A stretch of 64,000 bases of DNA, from positions 434,001-498,000 of the forward strand of contig NZ_CP043046.1 in the NCBI RefSeq assembly GCF_008119665.1, written 5' to 3'. The notes under the pieces are model-generated. The model was given only the letters and a program-made list of their open reading frames with translations. It made no database searches and was not told where the DNA came from. Positions 8,006 to 17,444 of the stretch are shown piece by piece. Position 1 is the stretch's first letter. Every line of letters starts with the position of its first letter. A program made the translations under genes and the position numbers. This DNA comes from Pigmentiphaga aceris (GTDB lineage Bacteria; Pseudomonadota; Gammaproteobacteria; Burkholderiales; Burkholderiaceae_B).

Positions 8006-10210
8006 ATGGAAATCAAGGTCAACTTTCTCGACAAGCTTCGCCTCGAAGCCAAGTTCGATGACTTCACGGTAATTGCCGACCAGCCCATCCGTTACAAGGG
8101 CGATGGTTCTGCCCCGGGCCCATTCGACTATTTCCTGGCGTCGTCGGCTTTGTGCGCGGCGTACTTCGTGAAGTTGTACTGCGTGAACCGCGATATTCCA
8201 ACTGAAAATATCCGCCTGTCGCAGAACAATATCGTTGATCCGGAAAACCGATATCAGCAGATATTCAAAATCCAGGTTGAATTGCCTGGCGATATTTCCG
8301 CCAAAGACCGCGAAGGTATCCTGCGTTCCATCGACCGTTGCACGGTCAAAAAGGTGGTGCAGGCTGGCCCGGAATTCGTGATCGAAGAAGTCGAGAATCT
8401 GGATGCCGACGCGCAGGCTTTGCTGACGCTGAACCCGGATGCCAACGCCAAGACTTTCATCCCCGGCAAGGACCTGCCGCTTGAGCAGACCATCGCCAAC
8501 ATGTCGGCCATGTTGGCCGACCTGGGCATCAAGATTGAAATCGCGTCTTGGCGCAATCTGGTGCCGAACGTCTGGTCGCTGCATATCCGCGATGCGCATT
8601 CGCCCATGTGCTTCACCAACGGCAAGGGCTCTACCAAGGAAAGCGCCTTGGCGTCGGCCTTGGGCGAATACATCGAGCGGATCAACGCCAATCACTTCTA
8701 CGCCGGCAGCTTCTGGGGCGAAGATATTGCGAATGCAGAATTCGTCCACTACCCGGACGAGCGTTGGTTCAAGCCGGGCCGGAAGGACGCGCTGCCGAAA
8801 GAAATTCTGGATGAATACACCCGCGAGATTTACGACCCCGAAGGTGAACTGCGCGCGTCGCACCTGATCGACACCAATTCCGGCAATGCTGCGCGCGGCA
8901 TCTGCTCGCTGCCGTATGTGCGTCAGTCGGATGGCGAAACGGTTTACTTCCCGTCCAACCTGATCGAGAACCTGTACGTCAGCAACGGCATGAGCGCAGG
9001 CAATACGCTGGCCGAAGCGCAGGTGCAGTGCTTGTCGGAAATTTTTGAGCGCGCGGTCAAACGGGAAATCCTGGAAGGCGAAATCGCGCTGCCCGACGTG
9101 CCGCAAGACGTGCTGGCGAAGTACCCCGGCATTGTGGCGGGCATCAAGGCGCTGGAAGAGCAGGGCTTCCCGGTGCTGGTGAAGGATGCATCGCTGGGCG
9201 GCCAGTACCCCGTGATGTGCGTGACCTTGATGAACCCGCGCACGGGCGGCGTGTTCGCGTCCTTCGGCGCGCACCCCAGCCTGGAAGTGGCGCTGGAACG
9301 CAGCCTGACCGAACTGCTGCAAGGCCGCAGCTTCGAAGGTCTGAACGATCTTCCCCGGCCCACGTTTGCCAGCGATGTGGTGACGGACGAGAACAACTTC
9401 GTTGAACACTTCATCGATTCCAGCGGCATCGTGTCCTGGCGCTTCTTCAGCGCCCGCGCCGACCACGAATTCGTGGAATGGGACTTCACCAGCAAAGGCG
9501 ACAACGCCAACGCCGAAGAAGCCGCAACGCTCTTCGGTATTCTGGAAGGGATGGGCAAAGAGGTGTACGTGGCCGTCTACGAACACCTGGGTGCCACCGC
9601 TTGCCGGATTCTGGTGCCGGGCTATTCCGAGGTCTACCCGGTCGAAGACTTGGTCTGGGACAACACCAACAAGGCACTGCTGTTCCGCACCGATGTATTG
9701 AACCTGCATCGCCTGGACGACGACGCACTGGCAGCCTTGCTGGATCGTCTGGAAAACAATGAGCTGGACGACTACCTGGACATCGCCACCCTGATCGGCA
9801 TCGAGTTCGACGAGAACACCGACTGGGGCCAGCTGACGGTGCTGGAACTGCGCCTGCTGATCAACCTGGCCTTGAAGCAGTTCGATGCCGCGCAGGAGCT
9901 GGTCGAGGCCTTCCTGCAATACAACGACAACACGGTGGAGCGCGGCTTGTTCTATCAAGCCATGAGCGCCGCGCTGGAAGTCCTGCTGGACGACGAGCTG
10001 GAGATGGACGACTACGTCACCAACTTCCGCCGCATGTTCGGCAACCCGCGCATGGATGCGGTGCTGGGTTCACTGGACGGCAGCGTGCGCTTCTTCGGCC
10101 TGACCCCCACCAGCATGAAGCTGGAAGGTCTGGACCGCCACGCGCGTCTGATCGACAGCTACAAGAAATTGCACGTGGCGCGCGCGAAGACAGCGGCTGT
10201 TGTCGGCTGA
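8006..10210 (+). CDS. ycaO: OsmC-YcaO fusion protein (ribosomal S12 methylthiotransferase accessory type)
   Basis: 734 residues. From about residue 150 (TFIPGKDLPLEQTIANM) to the end it is recognisably colinear with Escherichia coli YcaO, including PNVWSLHIRD, CFTNGKG, the YVSNGMSAGNT segment and the GGQYPVMCVTL block, then a helical C-terminal region. In E. coli YcaO assists RimO in beta-methylthiolation of ribosomal protein S12; YcaO domains use ATP to activate amide backbones. The first 145 residues are an OsmC-like domain with the two expected cysteines (SSALC and DRCTV), absent from the E. coli protein. Such fusions are known in Burkholderiales. The ATG is preceded by a weak ribosome site. 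Confidence 0.88.
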   Translation: MEIKVNFLDKLRLEAKFDDFTVIADQPIRYKGDGSAPGPFDYFLASSALCAAYFVKLYCVNRDIPTENIRLSQNNIVDPENRYQQIFKIQVELPGDISAKDREGILRSIDRCTVKKVVQAGPEFVIEEVENLDADAQALLTLNPDANAKTFIPGKDLPLEQTIANMSAMLADLGIKIEIASWRNLVPNVWSLHIRDAHSPMCFTNGKGSTKESALASALGEYIERINANHFYAGSFWGEDIANAEFVHYPDERWFKPGRKDALPKEILDEYTREIYDPEGELRASHLIDTNSGNAARGICSLPYVRQSDGETVYFPSNLIENLYVSNGMSAGNTLAEAQVQCLSEIFERAVKREILEGEIALPDVPQDVLAKYPGIVAGIKALEEQGFPVLVKDASLGGQYPVMCVTLMNPRTGGVFASFGAHPSLEVALERSLTELLQGRSFEGLNDLPRPTFASDVVTDENNFVEHFIDSSGIVSWRFFSARADHEFVEWDFTSKGDNANAEEAATLFGILEGMGKEVYVAVYEHLGATACRILVPGYSEVYPVEDLVWDNTNKALLFRTDVLNLHRLDDDALAALLDRLENNELDDYLDIATLIGIEFDENTDWGQLTVLELRLLINLALKQFDAAQELVEAFLQYNDNTVERGLFYQAMSAALEVLLDDELEMDDYVTNFRRMFGNPRMDAVLGSLDGSVRFFGLTPTSMKLEGLDRHARLIDSYKKLHVARAKTAAVVG

Positions 10211-10243
10211 GTTTGCAGGATCAGATCGCTGATCTTCAGCAAC

Positions 10244-10280
10244 GATAAGAGCAGCGGATTAAAAGTCCGTTGCTCTTATC
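10244..10280. terminator. Bidirectional terminator hairpin
   Basis: GATAAGAGCAGCGGA and TCCGTTGCTCTTATC pair over 15 bases with one wobble around a 7-nt loop, between the convergent ycaO-like gene and the HTH gene. No long T-run follows. Confidence 0.7.
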
Positions 10281-10285
10281 CACAC

Positions 10286-10810
10286 TCACGCTACCAAAGC
10301 CCGAATTTCGCGCTGCACCTTCGGTGCCATCTGACGCGCTTCCTTGGCCAAGTTGATCTGCATGGTGGTGGCAGCAATCTCCACGATGGCAGGCGTCAGC
10401 AGATAGCCTCCCTTTGCCTGTAGCCACGACAACACATCGGCCAAATGCCATACCGCCGAGCTGCCTTCGTGCACCGGTGCAGGAAAGCTTGTCGCATGCG
10501 TGACCATCAATTTGCGCATGTTCTGACGCGACACGCCGACGATCTCTGCCACGTCCGTCAGTCCGACAAAGTCGGGTGACGCTTCAATCAACTTCGCAGA
10601 TGGCACCGCGCGTCTAATGTCTGCCAGCGCACTGAGCAACGCGTCTTTGGCAGTTTGCGCATCACGCGCAAAGTCCAACGCAATGCGTCCAGGCTGGCCT
10701 ATGCCGATAAGCGCGTCGTCACAGCCCTCGGCACCCAGCCGTTCCACGATCTCATCTGGATTGCAGTCTTGAGGCGACAACTGATATTTGAGCGTGAAGG
10801 TGTATTCCAC
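10286..10810 (-). CDS. HTH (AlpA/MerR-like) protein, candidate antitoxin
   Basis: 174 residues, starting at GTG (10810). The N-terminal 80 residues (EYTFTLKYQL...IALDFARDAQTAKDALLSAL) resemble a HicB/ferredoxin-like small-domain fold. The second half carries a helix-turn-helix, VGLTDVAEIVGVSRQNMRKL, followed by a wing-like WHLADVLSWLQ as in AlpA-type phage and antitoxin regulators. The upstream gene ends only 2 bases before this start, so they are one unit. I infer that it binds DNA and may neutralise its partner. The exact family is not certain. Confidence 0.6.
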   Translation of the reverse strand: MEYTFTLKYQLSPQDCNPDEIVERLGAEGCDDALIGIGQPGRIALDFARDAQTAKDALLSALADIRRAVPSAKLIEASPDFVGLTDVAEIVGVSRQNMRKLMVTHATSFPAPVHEGSSAVWHLADVLSWLQAKGGYLLTPAIVEIAATTMQINLAKEARQMAPKVQREIRALVA

Positions 10811-10812
10811 GG

Positions 10813-11094
10813 TTATTCCTTGGACAGGCCATCGCCTGCAAGCTGACGCTGCAGTTTGTGAGCCGCACAGTTATCCACCACGCGCCTTATCGATCTGGCG
10901 TGGTTGCCCGGATTTTTCGGGGTGCTCCAGATACAGGCAATGCAAAACTCACCGCAGCGGCATTCTTCGTCGTTATAGGGGCAATACAGCTTGCCCCAAG
11001 CATGGGAACCACCGATCTGGACGCGCCAGCCGTGGGTTTCCGCATGCTTGATCGCGGCTTCGACCTCTTTCTTGGGATGGGTAGGCCTGACCAT
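10813..11094 (-). CDS. Small basic HicA-like protein, candidate toxin
   Basis: 93 residues from ATG at 11094 (a TTG 9 bases upstream is possible). The region KKEVEAAIKHAETHGWRVQI-GGSHAWGKLYCP resembles HicA-type mRNA-interferase toxins, which have a G-S-H motif on a small double-stranded-RNA-binding-like fold. It also has an unusual cysteine cluster (CPYNDEECRCGEFCIACIW) that could bind metal, not typical of HicA. It ends two bases before the GTG of the HTH gene. A toxin-antitoxin role is an inference from size, motif and arrangement. Confidence 0.55.
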   Translation of the reverse strand: MVRPTHPKKEVEAAIKHAETHGWRVQIGGSHAWGKLYCPYNDEECRCGEFCIACIWSTPKNPGNHARSIRRVVDNCAAHKLQRQLAGDGLSKE

Positions 11095-11277
11095 GCTTTG
11101 CAAATCAGTGCTTAGAGTAGAAATAAGGCGATCTGGTTGTCAAGTGACAACTTGTCGTGTGCTGGCGTGGCGCTCTCGAACGCCGTGTGCAGCACCTTAA
11201 GTCCATCTTGCAAAACCAGGCACCCGGTTTGATCCCTTTTTATCCAGGTCAGATTGCCCGTCGACCAACCGCCGTTT

Positions 11278-12696
11278 TCACCGCGCCCCTTCCTCCACCA
11301 TCGCGTGATCCGCGATCTTCGCAATCTGGTGGTCATCCTCCGTCAGCCGTTTCGTCTTCCAGCTTCCCCGCGCAAACCAGCACACCGACACCAGCGCCAC
11401 CACCACGTTGGTGATCGGGAACGACCACCACAGGCCATCTGCGCCCAGCGTGGTGTGCTTGGCCAGCACGTAGGCCAGCGGGAACTGGATCATCCACTGC
11501 GACACCATGGCAATGACCATGGCCATCAGCATGTTGCCGGACGCGCGGAACGCGGAAACGATGCACAGCTGCACACCGATGCCGCCCCAGGCCAGGCACA
11601 TGATGCGCAGGAAATGCGCGCCTTCGCGGATGACGTCGGCGTCGTCGGGGATGAAGAAGGCGATCAGGGTCGGGGCCAGCAACCAGGCGATTGCGCCCAT
11701 CAAACTAAGCAGCAGGAAGCCTACGACTGCACCCAGGCTGGCTGCTTTTGCGGCACGTTCGACCTGGCCTGCGCCAATGTTCTGGCCGACCAAGGTGGAC
11801 ACGGCCATCGACAGGCCCATGACCGGGACGGTGACGATCTGCAGAATGTTCGAGCCCACGCCGTAGGCGGCGATGGTCAAGGTGCCGAAGCTGGCCACCA
11901 GGAAGGACATGATCATCAGTCCCAGTGCCCGCGTGGACAGCTCCAGTGAGCCGGGGATACCCAGGAAGAACGCGCGGCGCAGGTAGGTTGGGTCGGGCAT
12001 GAACCCGCGCCAGGTCAGCTGGATGCCGTGTCGGCCGCGCAGGAAGATGACGATGCCGGCGACAGCGGCCAGTGCCTGGGTGATCAGGGTGGCGAAGGCC
12101 GCACCCATGACGCCGAAGCCGGGGATTGGTCCCCAGCCGAAGATGAATAGCGGGTCGAGCACGAAGTTCAGCAGCACGGTGGCGGCCACGATGATGAGCG
12201 GCACGCGGGTCTGGCCCACGCCGCGCATCAGCGCCTGGAACATGGCGTAGGTGAAGACGAAGATCACGCCCACGAAGGACACGCGCATGAAGCCCAGTGC
12301 GTTGGTGTAGACCTCGGGGGCCACGCCCAGCAAGGACAGCAGGTAAGGGGCCAGCACATAGCCCAGCGCACCCAGCAATACGGAGGTCACGACCACCATC
12401 AGCATGGTCTGCGCGGCGACGTGGTTCACCATGTCTTGCCGGCCTGCGCCCATGTATTGGGACGACAAGGTGGCACCTGCCATGGCCAGGCCGGAGCCAA
12501 GGGCGATCACCAGGAAGGTGACGGGGAAGCTGACGGAAATGGCGGCGACGGCCGATGCGCCCAGGCGGCCGACCCAGAAGGCATCGGTCAACTGATACCC
12601 GGTCTGCAGGATGTTGGCCAGAATGATGGGTACGGCCAAGTGCAGCAAGGCGCGGGGGATCGATCCGGTCAGGATGACCGACTGAGGTTTATCCAT
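11278..12696 (-). CDS. MATE family multidrug/sodium antiporter
   Basis: 472-residue inner-membrane exporter of the MATE superfamily with about 12 membrane helices arranged as two similar halves. The first half starts LLHLAVPIILANILQTGYQLTDAFWVG and the second has a corresponding FLGIPGSLELSTRALGLMIM. MATE proteins exchange cationic drugs or metabolites for Na+ or H+. The start ATG at 12696 fits the family N-terminus (GSIPRALLHLAVP). An EAL-domain gene lies upstream on the same strand, across a 134-bp gap that carries a short tandem repeat. Confidence 0.9.
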   Translation of the reverse strand: MDKPQSVILTGSIPRALLHLAVPIILANILQTGYQLTDAFWVGRLGASAVAAISVSFPVTFLVIALGSGLAMAGATLSSQYMGAGRQDMVNHVAAQTMLMVVVTSVLLGALGYVLAPYLLSLLGVAPEVYTNALGFMRVSFVGVIFVFTYAMFQALMRGVGQTRVPLIIVAATVLLNFVLDPLFIFGWGPIPGFGVMGAAFATLITQALAAVAGIVIFLRGRHGIQLTWRGFMPDPTYLRRAFFLGIPGSLELSTRALGLMIMSFLVASFGTLTIAAYGVGSNILQIVTVPVMGLSMAVSTLVGQNIGAGQVERAAKAASLGAVVGFLLLSLMGAIAWLLAPTLIAFFIPDDADVIREGAHFLRIMCLAWGGIGVQLCIVSAFRASGNMLMAMVIAMVSQWMIQFPLAYVLAKHTTLGADGLWWSFPITNVVVALVSVCWFARGSWKTKRLTEDDHQIAKIADHAMVEEGAR

Positions 12697-12755
12697 GGTG
12701 TATTACCTTGACTGTCTGCCGGGCGAACACAGTCGTGTCCCCGCACGTGTGTCAT

Positions 12756-12794
12756 CGAACATGTGTCCCCGAACATGTGTCCCCGAACATGTGC
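12756..12794. repeat. 14-bp tandem repeat with palindromic ACATGT core, upstream of the MATE gene
   Basis: CGAACATGTGTCCC occurs twice perfectly (12756, 12770) and a third, partial copy follows at 12784. Degenerate copies extend left (about 12724-12755). It sits 60-100 bases upstream of the MATE start, where it could be an operator array or a replication-slippage repeat. Confidence 0.8.
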
Positions 12795-12830
12795 CGCCGC
12801 ACGCACGTCACCGTCTTCATGCCGCTGCAT

Positions 12831-13601
12831 TCACGCCAACGGCAATTCGCCGATCATGGGCCGCGCAAAGTAATACCCCTGCTGATAACGCACGCCCAGC
12901 GATGTCATGCAGGCCGATTCTTCCGCCGTTTCTACCCCCTCGGCAATCGTTGTGATGCCAAGGCGTCGGCAGATCAGCACCACGCCACTGACAATGGCCT
13001 GTTGCACCGGGCGCTGGTCGATGTCGCGGGTGAATTCCATGTCCAGTTTGATGACGTGCGGCTGGAAGCGAGCCAGCAGCGTCAAGCCGGCATAGCCCGC
13101 ACCGAAGTCATCGATGGCGGTGATCAGCCCCTGGCGGCGATATTCCGCAAAGATCGACATCAGGTGGGCCGGGTTGCGCACCTGTTCGCCTTCGGTCACT
13201 TCGAACATCAGTCTGCCGTGATCCAGCTCGGCCCGTTTCGCGGCCTGCATGGTGGCGCGAATACAGGTCTCGGCGCGGTAGACCGCATTGGGCAGGAAGT
13301 TGATGCTCAGACGGCAATTCGGCAACGAACTCAAGCCAAGCTCGGCGGCCTGGTCGATGGCGCGCACGCGGCACGCCTGGTCGAAGCGGTAACGGTTGGT
13401 GTCGTTGACTTGTCCCAGGATGCTGGCAGCAGACTCGCCTGCCAGCCCACGTACCAGGGCCTCGTACGCAAACGGGCGGCCGGTTTCGACGTCCACAATG
13501 GGCTGAAACGCCATGGTGAAGTCGAAAGGCAACTGCGACGGGTCGCGGCATCCGTCGCAGGAAAGCGGCTGGAAGGGCTGATCGAAGATGGTGGTTGGCA
13601 T
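12831..13601 (-). CDS. EAL-domain cyclic-di-GMP phosphodiesterase
   Basis: 256 residues, essentially a stand-alone EAL domain that hydrolyses c-di-GMP to pGpG. The expected catalytic and metal-binding motifs are visible: EALVRG, SINFLPN, FEVTEGE, DDFGAG, HVIKLD, AEGVET and QGYYFARP, so the enzyme looks active. A short cysteine-containing N-terminus (CDGCRDPSQ) precedes the domain. The ATG at 13601 gives MPTTIFDQPF; the open frame continues 54 codons upstream but without family resemblance. It may be co-transcribed with the MATE gene downstream. Confidence 0.87.
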   Translation of the reverse strand: MPTTIFDQPFQPLSCDGCRDPSQLPFDFTMAFQPIVDVETGRPFAYEALVRGLAGESAASILGQVNDTNRYRFDQACRVRAIDQAAELGLSSLPNCRLSINFLPNAVYRAETCIRATMQAAKRAELDHGRLMFEVTEGEQVRNPAHLMSIFAEYRRQGLITAIDDFGAGYAGLTLLARFQPHVIKLDMEFTRDIDQRPVQQAIVSGVVLICRRLGITTIAEGVETAEESACMTSLGVRYQQGYYFARPMIGELPLA

Positions 13602-13888
13602 GTCAAGGATTCCGGCGTCGCGACGAGGGTTCGAGCTGCTGCGTGGGTAAGGGTCGACGTCTTGGCGCGCTGACAGTATGACGTGTGCGCGCGGGCCAGG
13701 GCGCAAGTCCCATGCCGAGGTGCCTGATCTGTTGGCTTTTCGAAAAAAATGGGTGCTCTGCATCTACGTTCGCACGCGCGTTTCGGATGTGGGAAGCGTG
13801 TACATCGCGTCGCACCTGCTGCACTTTCAATCAGCATGGCGCGGAATAATCCCGGCACAATTGGCTATCGCTTGACCGAGTGCCGCCC

Positions 13889-15169
13889 ATGCCCCCCACC
13901 ACGCCGTCTGCCATTGACTACGATGACACCCGCCGTCGCGCGCTGCGTCGCATGCAGGTGATCGCCACTGGCTTGTTGATTGCGGTGGCGCTGTTGTACG
14001 TGCTGGCGGTGTCGCTACGTGCGCATCATGGGGCGTGGGACTACGTGGCCGCGTTTGCGGAAGCCGCCATGATCGGTGCCTTGGCTGACTGGTTCGCGGT
14101 GGTGGCTTTGTTCCGGCATCCCTTGGGCATGCGTTTCATTCCGCACACGGCAATCATTCCGAAGAACAAGAACCGTATTGCCGACAACCTGGGCCAGTTC
14201 GTGCAGGGTGAATTCTTTGCCACCGAGCGGGTGTTGAAGGCCCTGCGCGACCTGCATCCGGGCCGGCGACTGGCCATTTTGTTGTCGACCCCCTCGCAGG
14301 CCGATCGGCTGGCATCTGCCGCGCTCCAGATGGCGGGGTACGCCCTGACGGCGCTCAACGAGAAAGCCGTGCAGCGCTGGCTGCAGAACGTGGCGGGTGA
14401 TCTGGTGCGGCGGCTGGACCTGGCCACGCTGATCGGCGAGGTGCTGGACCTGCTGACCCGCAACGGCCGTCATCAGGAATTGCTGGACCGCCTGCTGGCG
14501 CGTGCTGCCGCTTTCCTGAACGAGCCGGAAGTGCGCGAGAACATCGAGGCGCGCGCGCAGGAACACATTCCGCTGTATTTCCAGACACTGAAAAAGTACG
14601 GTGCCGAGAAGGTGGTGTCGCGGGTGTTGGAAGTGGTGGCCTCCATCCTGACCGAGATCGACAAAGACCCCGCGCACCCGCTGCGTGCCACGCTGGACGA
14701 AGGCTTGGCGAAGATGGTGGAACGGCTGCGCGCCGATGACAGCCTGCGTGAGCAGGTCGAGCAGTGGAAAGCCGGTCTGGCTACCGACCCTGCCGTGGCG
14801 CGTTATCTGGCGCGGGTCTGGGCCGACCTGCGCGAGTGGATGGGCAAGGCGGCACAAGACCCGAGCACCGTACCGCATGTGTCAGTGGTGATTCAGCGTG
14901 TGGGCCGTGCGCTGGCGGCAGATGATCGTATGAAAGCCTGGATCGACGATGAACTTGCCACGCATGTGCCCGGCCTGTTGGACAGCCTGCGCCCGCGTCT
15001 GGCGCGCTTCATTGCCGAGAAGGTGCGGGAATGGAACGAATCCGAGATCGTCGAAAAACTTGAACTGAATATTGGTCGTGATCTGCAGTTCATCCGCATC
15101 AACGGCACGCTGGTGGGTGGCGGGGTGGGCTTGCTGCTGCATGCGGTGACGCAGTGGCTGACGGGTTGA
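13889..15169 (+). CDS. DUF445 family membrane-anchored protein
   Basis: 426 residues, YjiN-like DUF445 family. A basic N-terminus is followed by one or two membrane helices (VIATGLLIAVALLYVLAVSL), then the family-defining AMIGALADWFAVVALFRHPL and IIPKNKNRIADNLGQFV. A long, mostly helical region follows, and a hydrophobic helix closes the protein (GTLVGGGVGLLLHAV). The function is not established. A GTG 9 bases upstream (13880) is an alternative start. It is transcribed alone and followed by a good terminator. Confidence 0.87.
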   Translation: MPPTTPSAIDYDDTRRRALRRMQVIATGLLIAVALLYVLAVSLRAHHGAWDYVAAFAEAAMIGALADWFAVVALFRHPLGMRFIPHTAIIPKNKNRIADNLGQFVQGEFFATERVLKALRDLHPGRRLAILLSTPSQADRLASAALQMAGYALTALNEKAVQRWLQNVAGDLVRRLDLATLIGEVLDLLTRNGRHQELLDRLLARAAAFLNEPEVRENIEARAQEHIPLYFQTLKKYGAEKVVSRVLEVVASILTEIDKDPAHPLRATLDEGLAKMVERLRADDSLREQVEQWKAGLATDPAVARYLARVWADLREWMGKAAQDPSTVPHVSVVIQRVGRALAADDRMKAWIDDELATHVPGLLDSLRPRLARFIAEKVREWNESEIVEKLELNIGRDLQFIRINGTLVGGGVGLLLHAVTQWLTG

Positions 15170-15203
15170 AGCACATAGGCAGCACGCAAAGAACCGGCAC
15201 ATG

Positions 15204-15240
15204 AAAAACGGCACCCGCATTTCTGCTGGTGCCGTTTTTT
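15204..15240 (+). terminator. Rho-independent terminator after the DUF445 gene
   Basis: Stem AAAAACGGCACC / GGTGCCGTTTTT with a 12-nt loop; the right arm ends in a T-run (15235-15241). Confidence 0.88.
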
Positions 15241-15332
15241 TATGCATCGCTGCATCATCGCGCGGGAATTTCCCAAGTGGATCGAGTTAAAGATCTACCC
15301 CGGCATTCATCCCGCGCAATGATCCTTCACAC

Positions 15333-17444
15333 TCACTTGCTCAGATCCACCCGATAGCTCGACAACTGCGTCACCGGGTCCTTGTCCGTGCTTTGTACCG
15401 ACACGTTGTCCACGCCATGCGCCACCGCCATCGGCAGGCTGTCGGGCACCGATCGGAACACCACCGGGCCGGCCGTCGTCACCTTGGCAAAGCGCCAGCT
15501 GCGGTCCAGACCGAAGCGCGGCAGGTCCAGATCCTTGGCCTGCTTGATGTACGCAATCAGCACATCGCGGCTGGCGTCAGGTGCCTGCAACACGATGTCG
15601 CCCTTGCCACCGACCAGTCCCGGGAAGTTGCCGCCACCGCTTGCACGGTAGTTGTTGGTGACCACCAGGAATTGCTGGGTCAGATCGAGCGCCCGGCCTT
15701 GATAAGTCAGCGTGGTGATGCGCGAACCAATCGGCTTGGTGATGTCGATTTCATACTTCAGCGCGTTGTTCTCGGCGTACAGCACGTCGAAGTTGAAGGT
15801 CGGGAACACCGTGTCGATCAGGTCTTGCGAAGCGGTTGTCGCCGGGTTGATCTGCTTGAACTGCTCGGCCGATTTTTCCAGCCACTGGCGCACGATGTCA
15901 CCGCTGACACGCACGACTTGCAGCGTGTTCGGGTACAGGTACAGGTCGGCAGCGTTGTTGATCGCCACATCACCTTGTTTCACGTAGGTGAAGTCGCCCG
16001 GGCCATTGCGGCCACCCTTGAACGGGGCGGCGGCCGACAGAATCGGCAGGTTCGCGTAGGTCGGGTTGTTCTTGGCGATGAAGGTCTTCAGGTAGTCGAT
16101 CTGCGCCATGTTGACGATCTGCAGCGCAGACACGTCACCGGCCAGTGCGAAGTAGGTCGACAGATCGAAACTTGCACGACCGATGGGCGTTTTCACATAG
16201 GCAATGGTGGCTTCGTGCGCCGACTGCACCAGCTGTTGCAAGGATGTCTGCGGTGCCACGTAGGTAGCCGGCGTCGTGCCTTGTGCGGCGGTCAGCAGGC
16301 TGGTGGCGCGCGACACGGCGGTTGCATCTTTGCGGATCTTCCAGCCGCCTTGGTAGCTCAGCGCCAGCTTGACGATGCCCAGGTTGTTGCCCCACTGGCC
16401 CGGCTGCACGGCGGGTACGCCGTTGATGGTGCCCTTGACCGGATCGACGCCAGGCTGACCACGGAAGGTAGACGTGGCGCTGGTGTCGGGGAACAGCAAG
16501 TGTTGGTGGCCGGTCAGGATCACGTCGATACCCGGCACTTCGCTCAGGTAACCCGATCCGTTTTCCATCAGCGGGGTGTACGGCGTATTCATGTCGATGC
16601 CGCCGTGCGCAAGCGCCACCACAATGTCGGCGCCTGCTGCCTTGATGGCGGGTACGTAACGTTGAGCGGTTTCCTTCCAGCCCGTGACTTCCACGTGGCC
16701 GTCCAGGTTGGCCTTGTCCCACTGCATGATGGGCGGCGGCGCAAAGCCGATCACACCGACCTTGAACTTGACCTCGATGGCCTTGCCGCTGGCATCTTTG
16801 CCCTGGAAGGTCTTTTCAACGATGCGCCAGGGTTGGAAGATCGGGTTCTTGCTGGCGGCCGACACCACGTTGGCCGACACGAACGGGAAGCGCGGCGCTG
16901 CGCAGGTCTTGGCCTGCGTCGGGTTGGTCTGCGCGGTGCCCTTGGTGATGCCTGCCAGGCCGAAATCAGTATTGGTGATCTGCGACAGGTAGGGCAGGCC
17001 GTAGTTGAATTCGTGGTTGCCCATGGTGCCGGCGTCATAGCCCAGCGTGTCCATCTGGCGGTAGATCGCGGGCATCTCGGAACACGACGTGGGTGCGATC
17101 AGCGCCTGGTAGTCCGACAGGGCCGTGCCTTGAATCGTGTCACCGTTGTCGAACAGCAAGGTGTTCTGATTCTGCTGGCGTGCCGTGGCGATCAGCGTGG
17201 CGGTGCGGTCCAGCCCGTAGCTCTTGTCTTCGGCCAGCTTGTAGTAGTCGTAGCCAACGACATTGGCGTGCAGGTCGGTGGTTTCCAGCACGGCTACATC
17301 GAGCGTGGCACCTTCCAAGGTAGCGGGGGGCGCGGGCGGCGTGACGGGTTGATCGTCATCGCCATCGCCGCCGCAAGCGGAAAGCGTGGCCAACAGCAGG
17401 GTGGCGGCCGTGACGGCCAGGGTTCGGTGGGTGCGTCGTGTCAC
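15333..17444 (-). CDS. cpdB: 2',3'-cyclic-nucleotide 2'-phosphodiesterase/3'-nucleotidase (CpdB-like) lipoprotein
   Basis: 703 residues from GTG at 17444, which has GGAGG 5 bases upstream. A signal peptide ends in a lipobox LSAC, suggesting a lipid-anchored periplasmic enzyme; a glycine/aspartate linker follows. The metallophosphoesterase domain shows VLETTDLHANV, FDNGDTIQG, GNHEFNYGL, LAHGGIDMN and LTGHQH, which bind two metals, and the C-terminal 5'-nucleotidase domain carries the substrate-binding NNYRASGGG loop. It releases nucleosides and phosphate from extracellular nucleotides. An open reading frame on the opposite strand is its shadow. Confidence 0.88.
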   Translation of the reverse strand: MTRRTHRTLAVTAATLLLATLSACGGDGDDDQPVTPPAPPATLEGATLDVAVLETTDLHANVVGYDYYKLAEDKSYGLDRTATLIATARQQNQNTLLFDNGDTIQGTALSDYQALIAPTSCSEMPAIYRQMDTLGYDAGTMGNHEFNYGLPYLSQITNTDFGLAGITKGTAQTNPTQAKTCAAPRFPFVSANVVSAASKNPIFQPWRIVEKTFQGKDASGKAIEVKFKVGVIGFAPPPIMQWDKANLDGHVEVTGWKETAQRYVPAIKAAGADIVVALAHGGIDMNTPYTPLMENGSGYLSEVPGIDVILTGHQHLLFPDTSATSTFRGQPGVDPVKGTINGVPAVQPGQWGNNLGIVKLALSYQGGWKIRKDATAVSRATSLLTAAQGTTPATYVAPQTSLQQLVQSAHEATIAYVKTPIGRASFDLSTYFALAGDVSALQIVNMAQIDYLKTFIAKNNPTYANLPILSAAAPFKGGRNGPGDFTYVKQGDVAINNAADLYLYPNTLQVVRVSGDIVRQWLEKSAEQFKQINPATTASQDLIDTVFPTFNFDVLYAENNALKYEIDITKPIGSRITTLTYQGRALDLTQQFLVVTNNYRASGGGNFPGLVGGKGDIVLQAPDASRDVLIAYIKQAKDLDLPRFGLDRSWRFAKVTTAGPVVFRSVPDSLPMAVAHGVDNVSVQSTDKDPVTQLSSYRVDLSK

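Noticed and set aside
11112..11336. 74-codon minus-strand frame between the candidate toxin and MATE genes
   Set aside because: Overlaps the end of the MATE gene, very basic start and no ribosome site.
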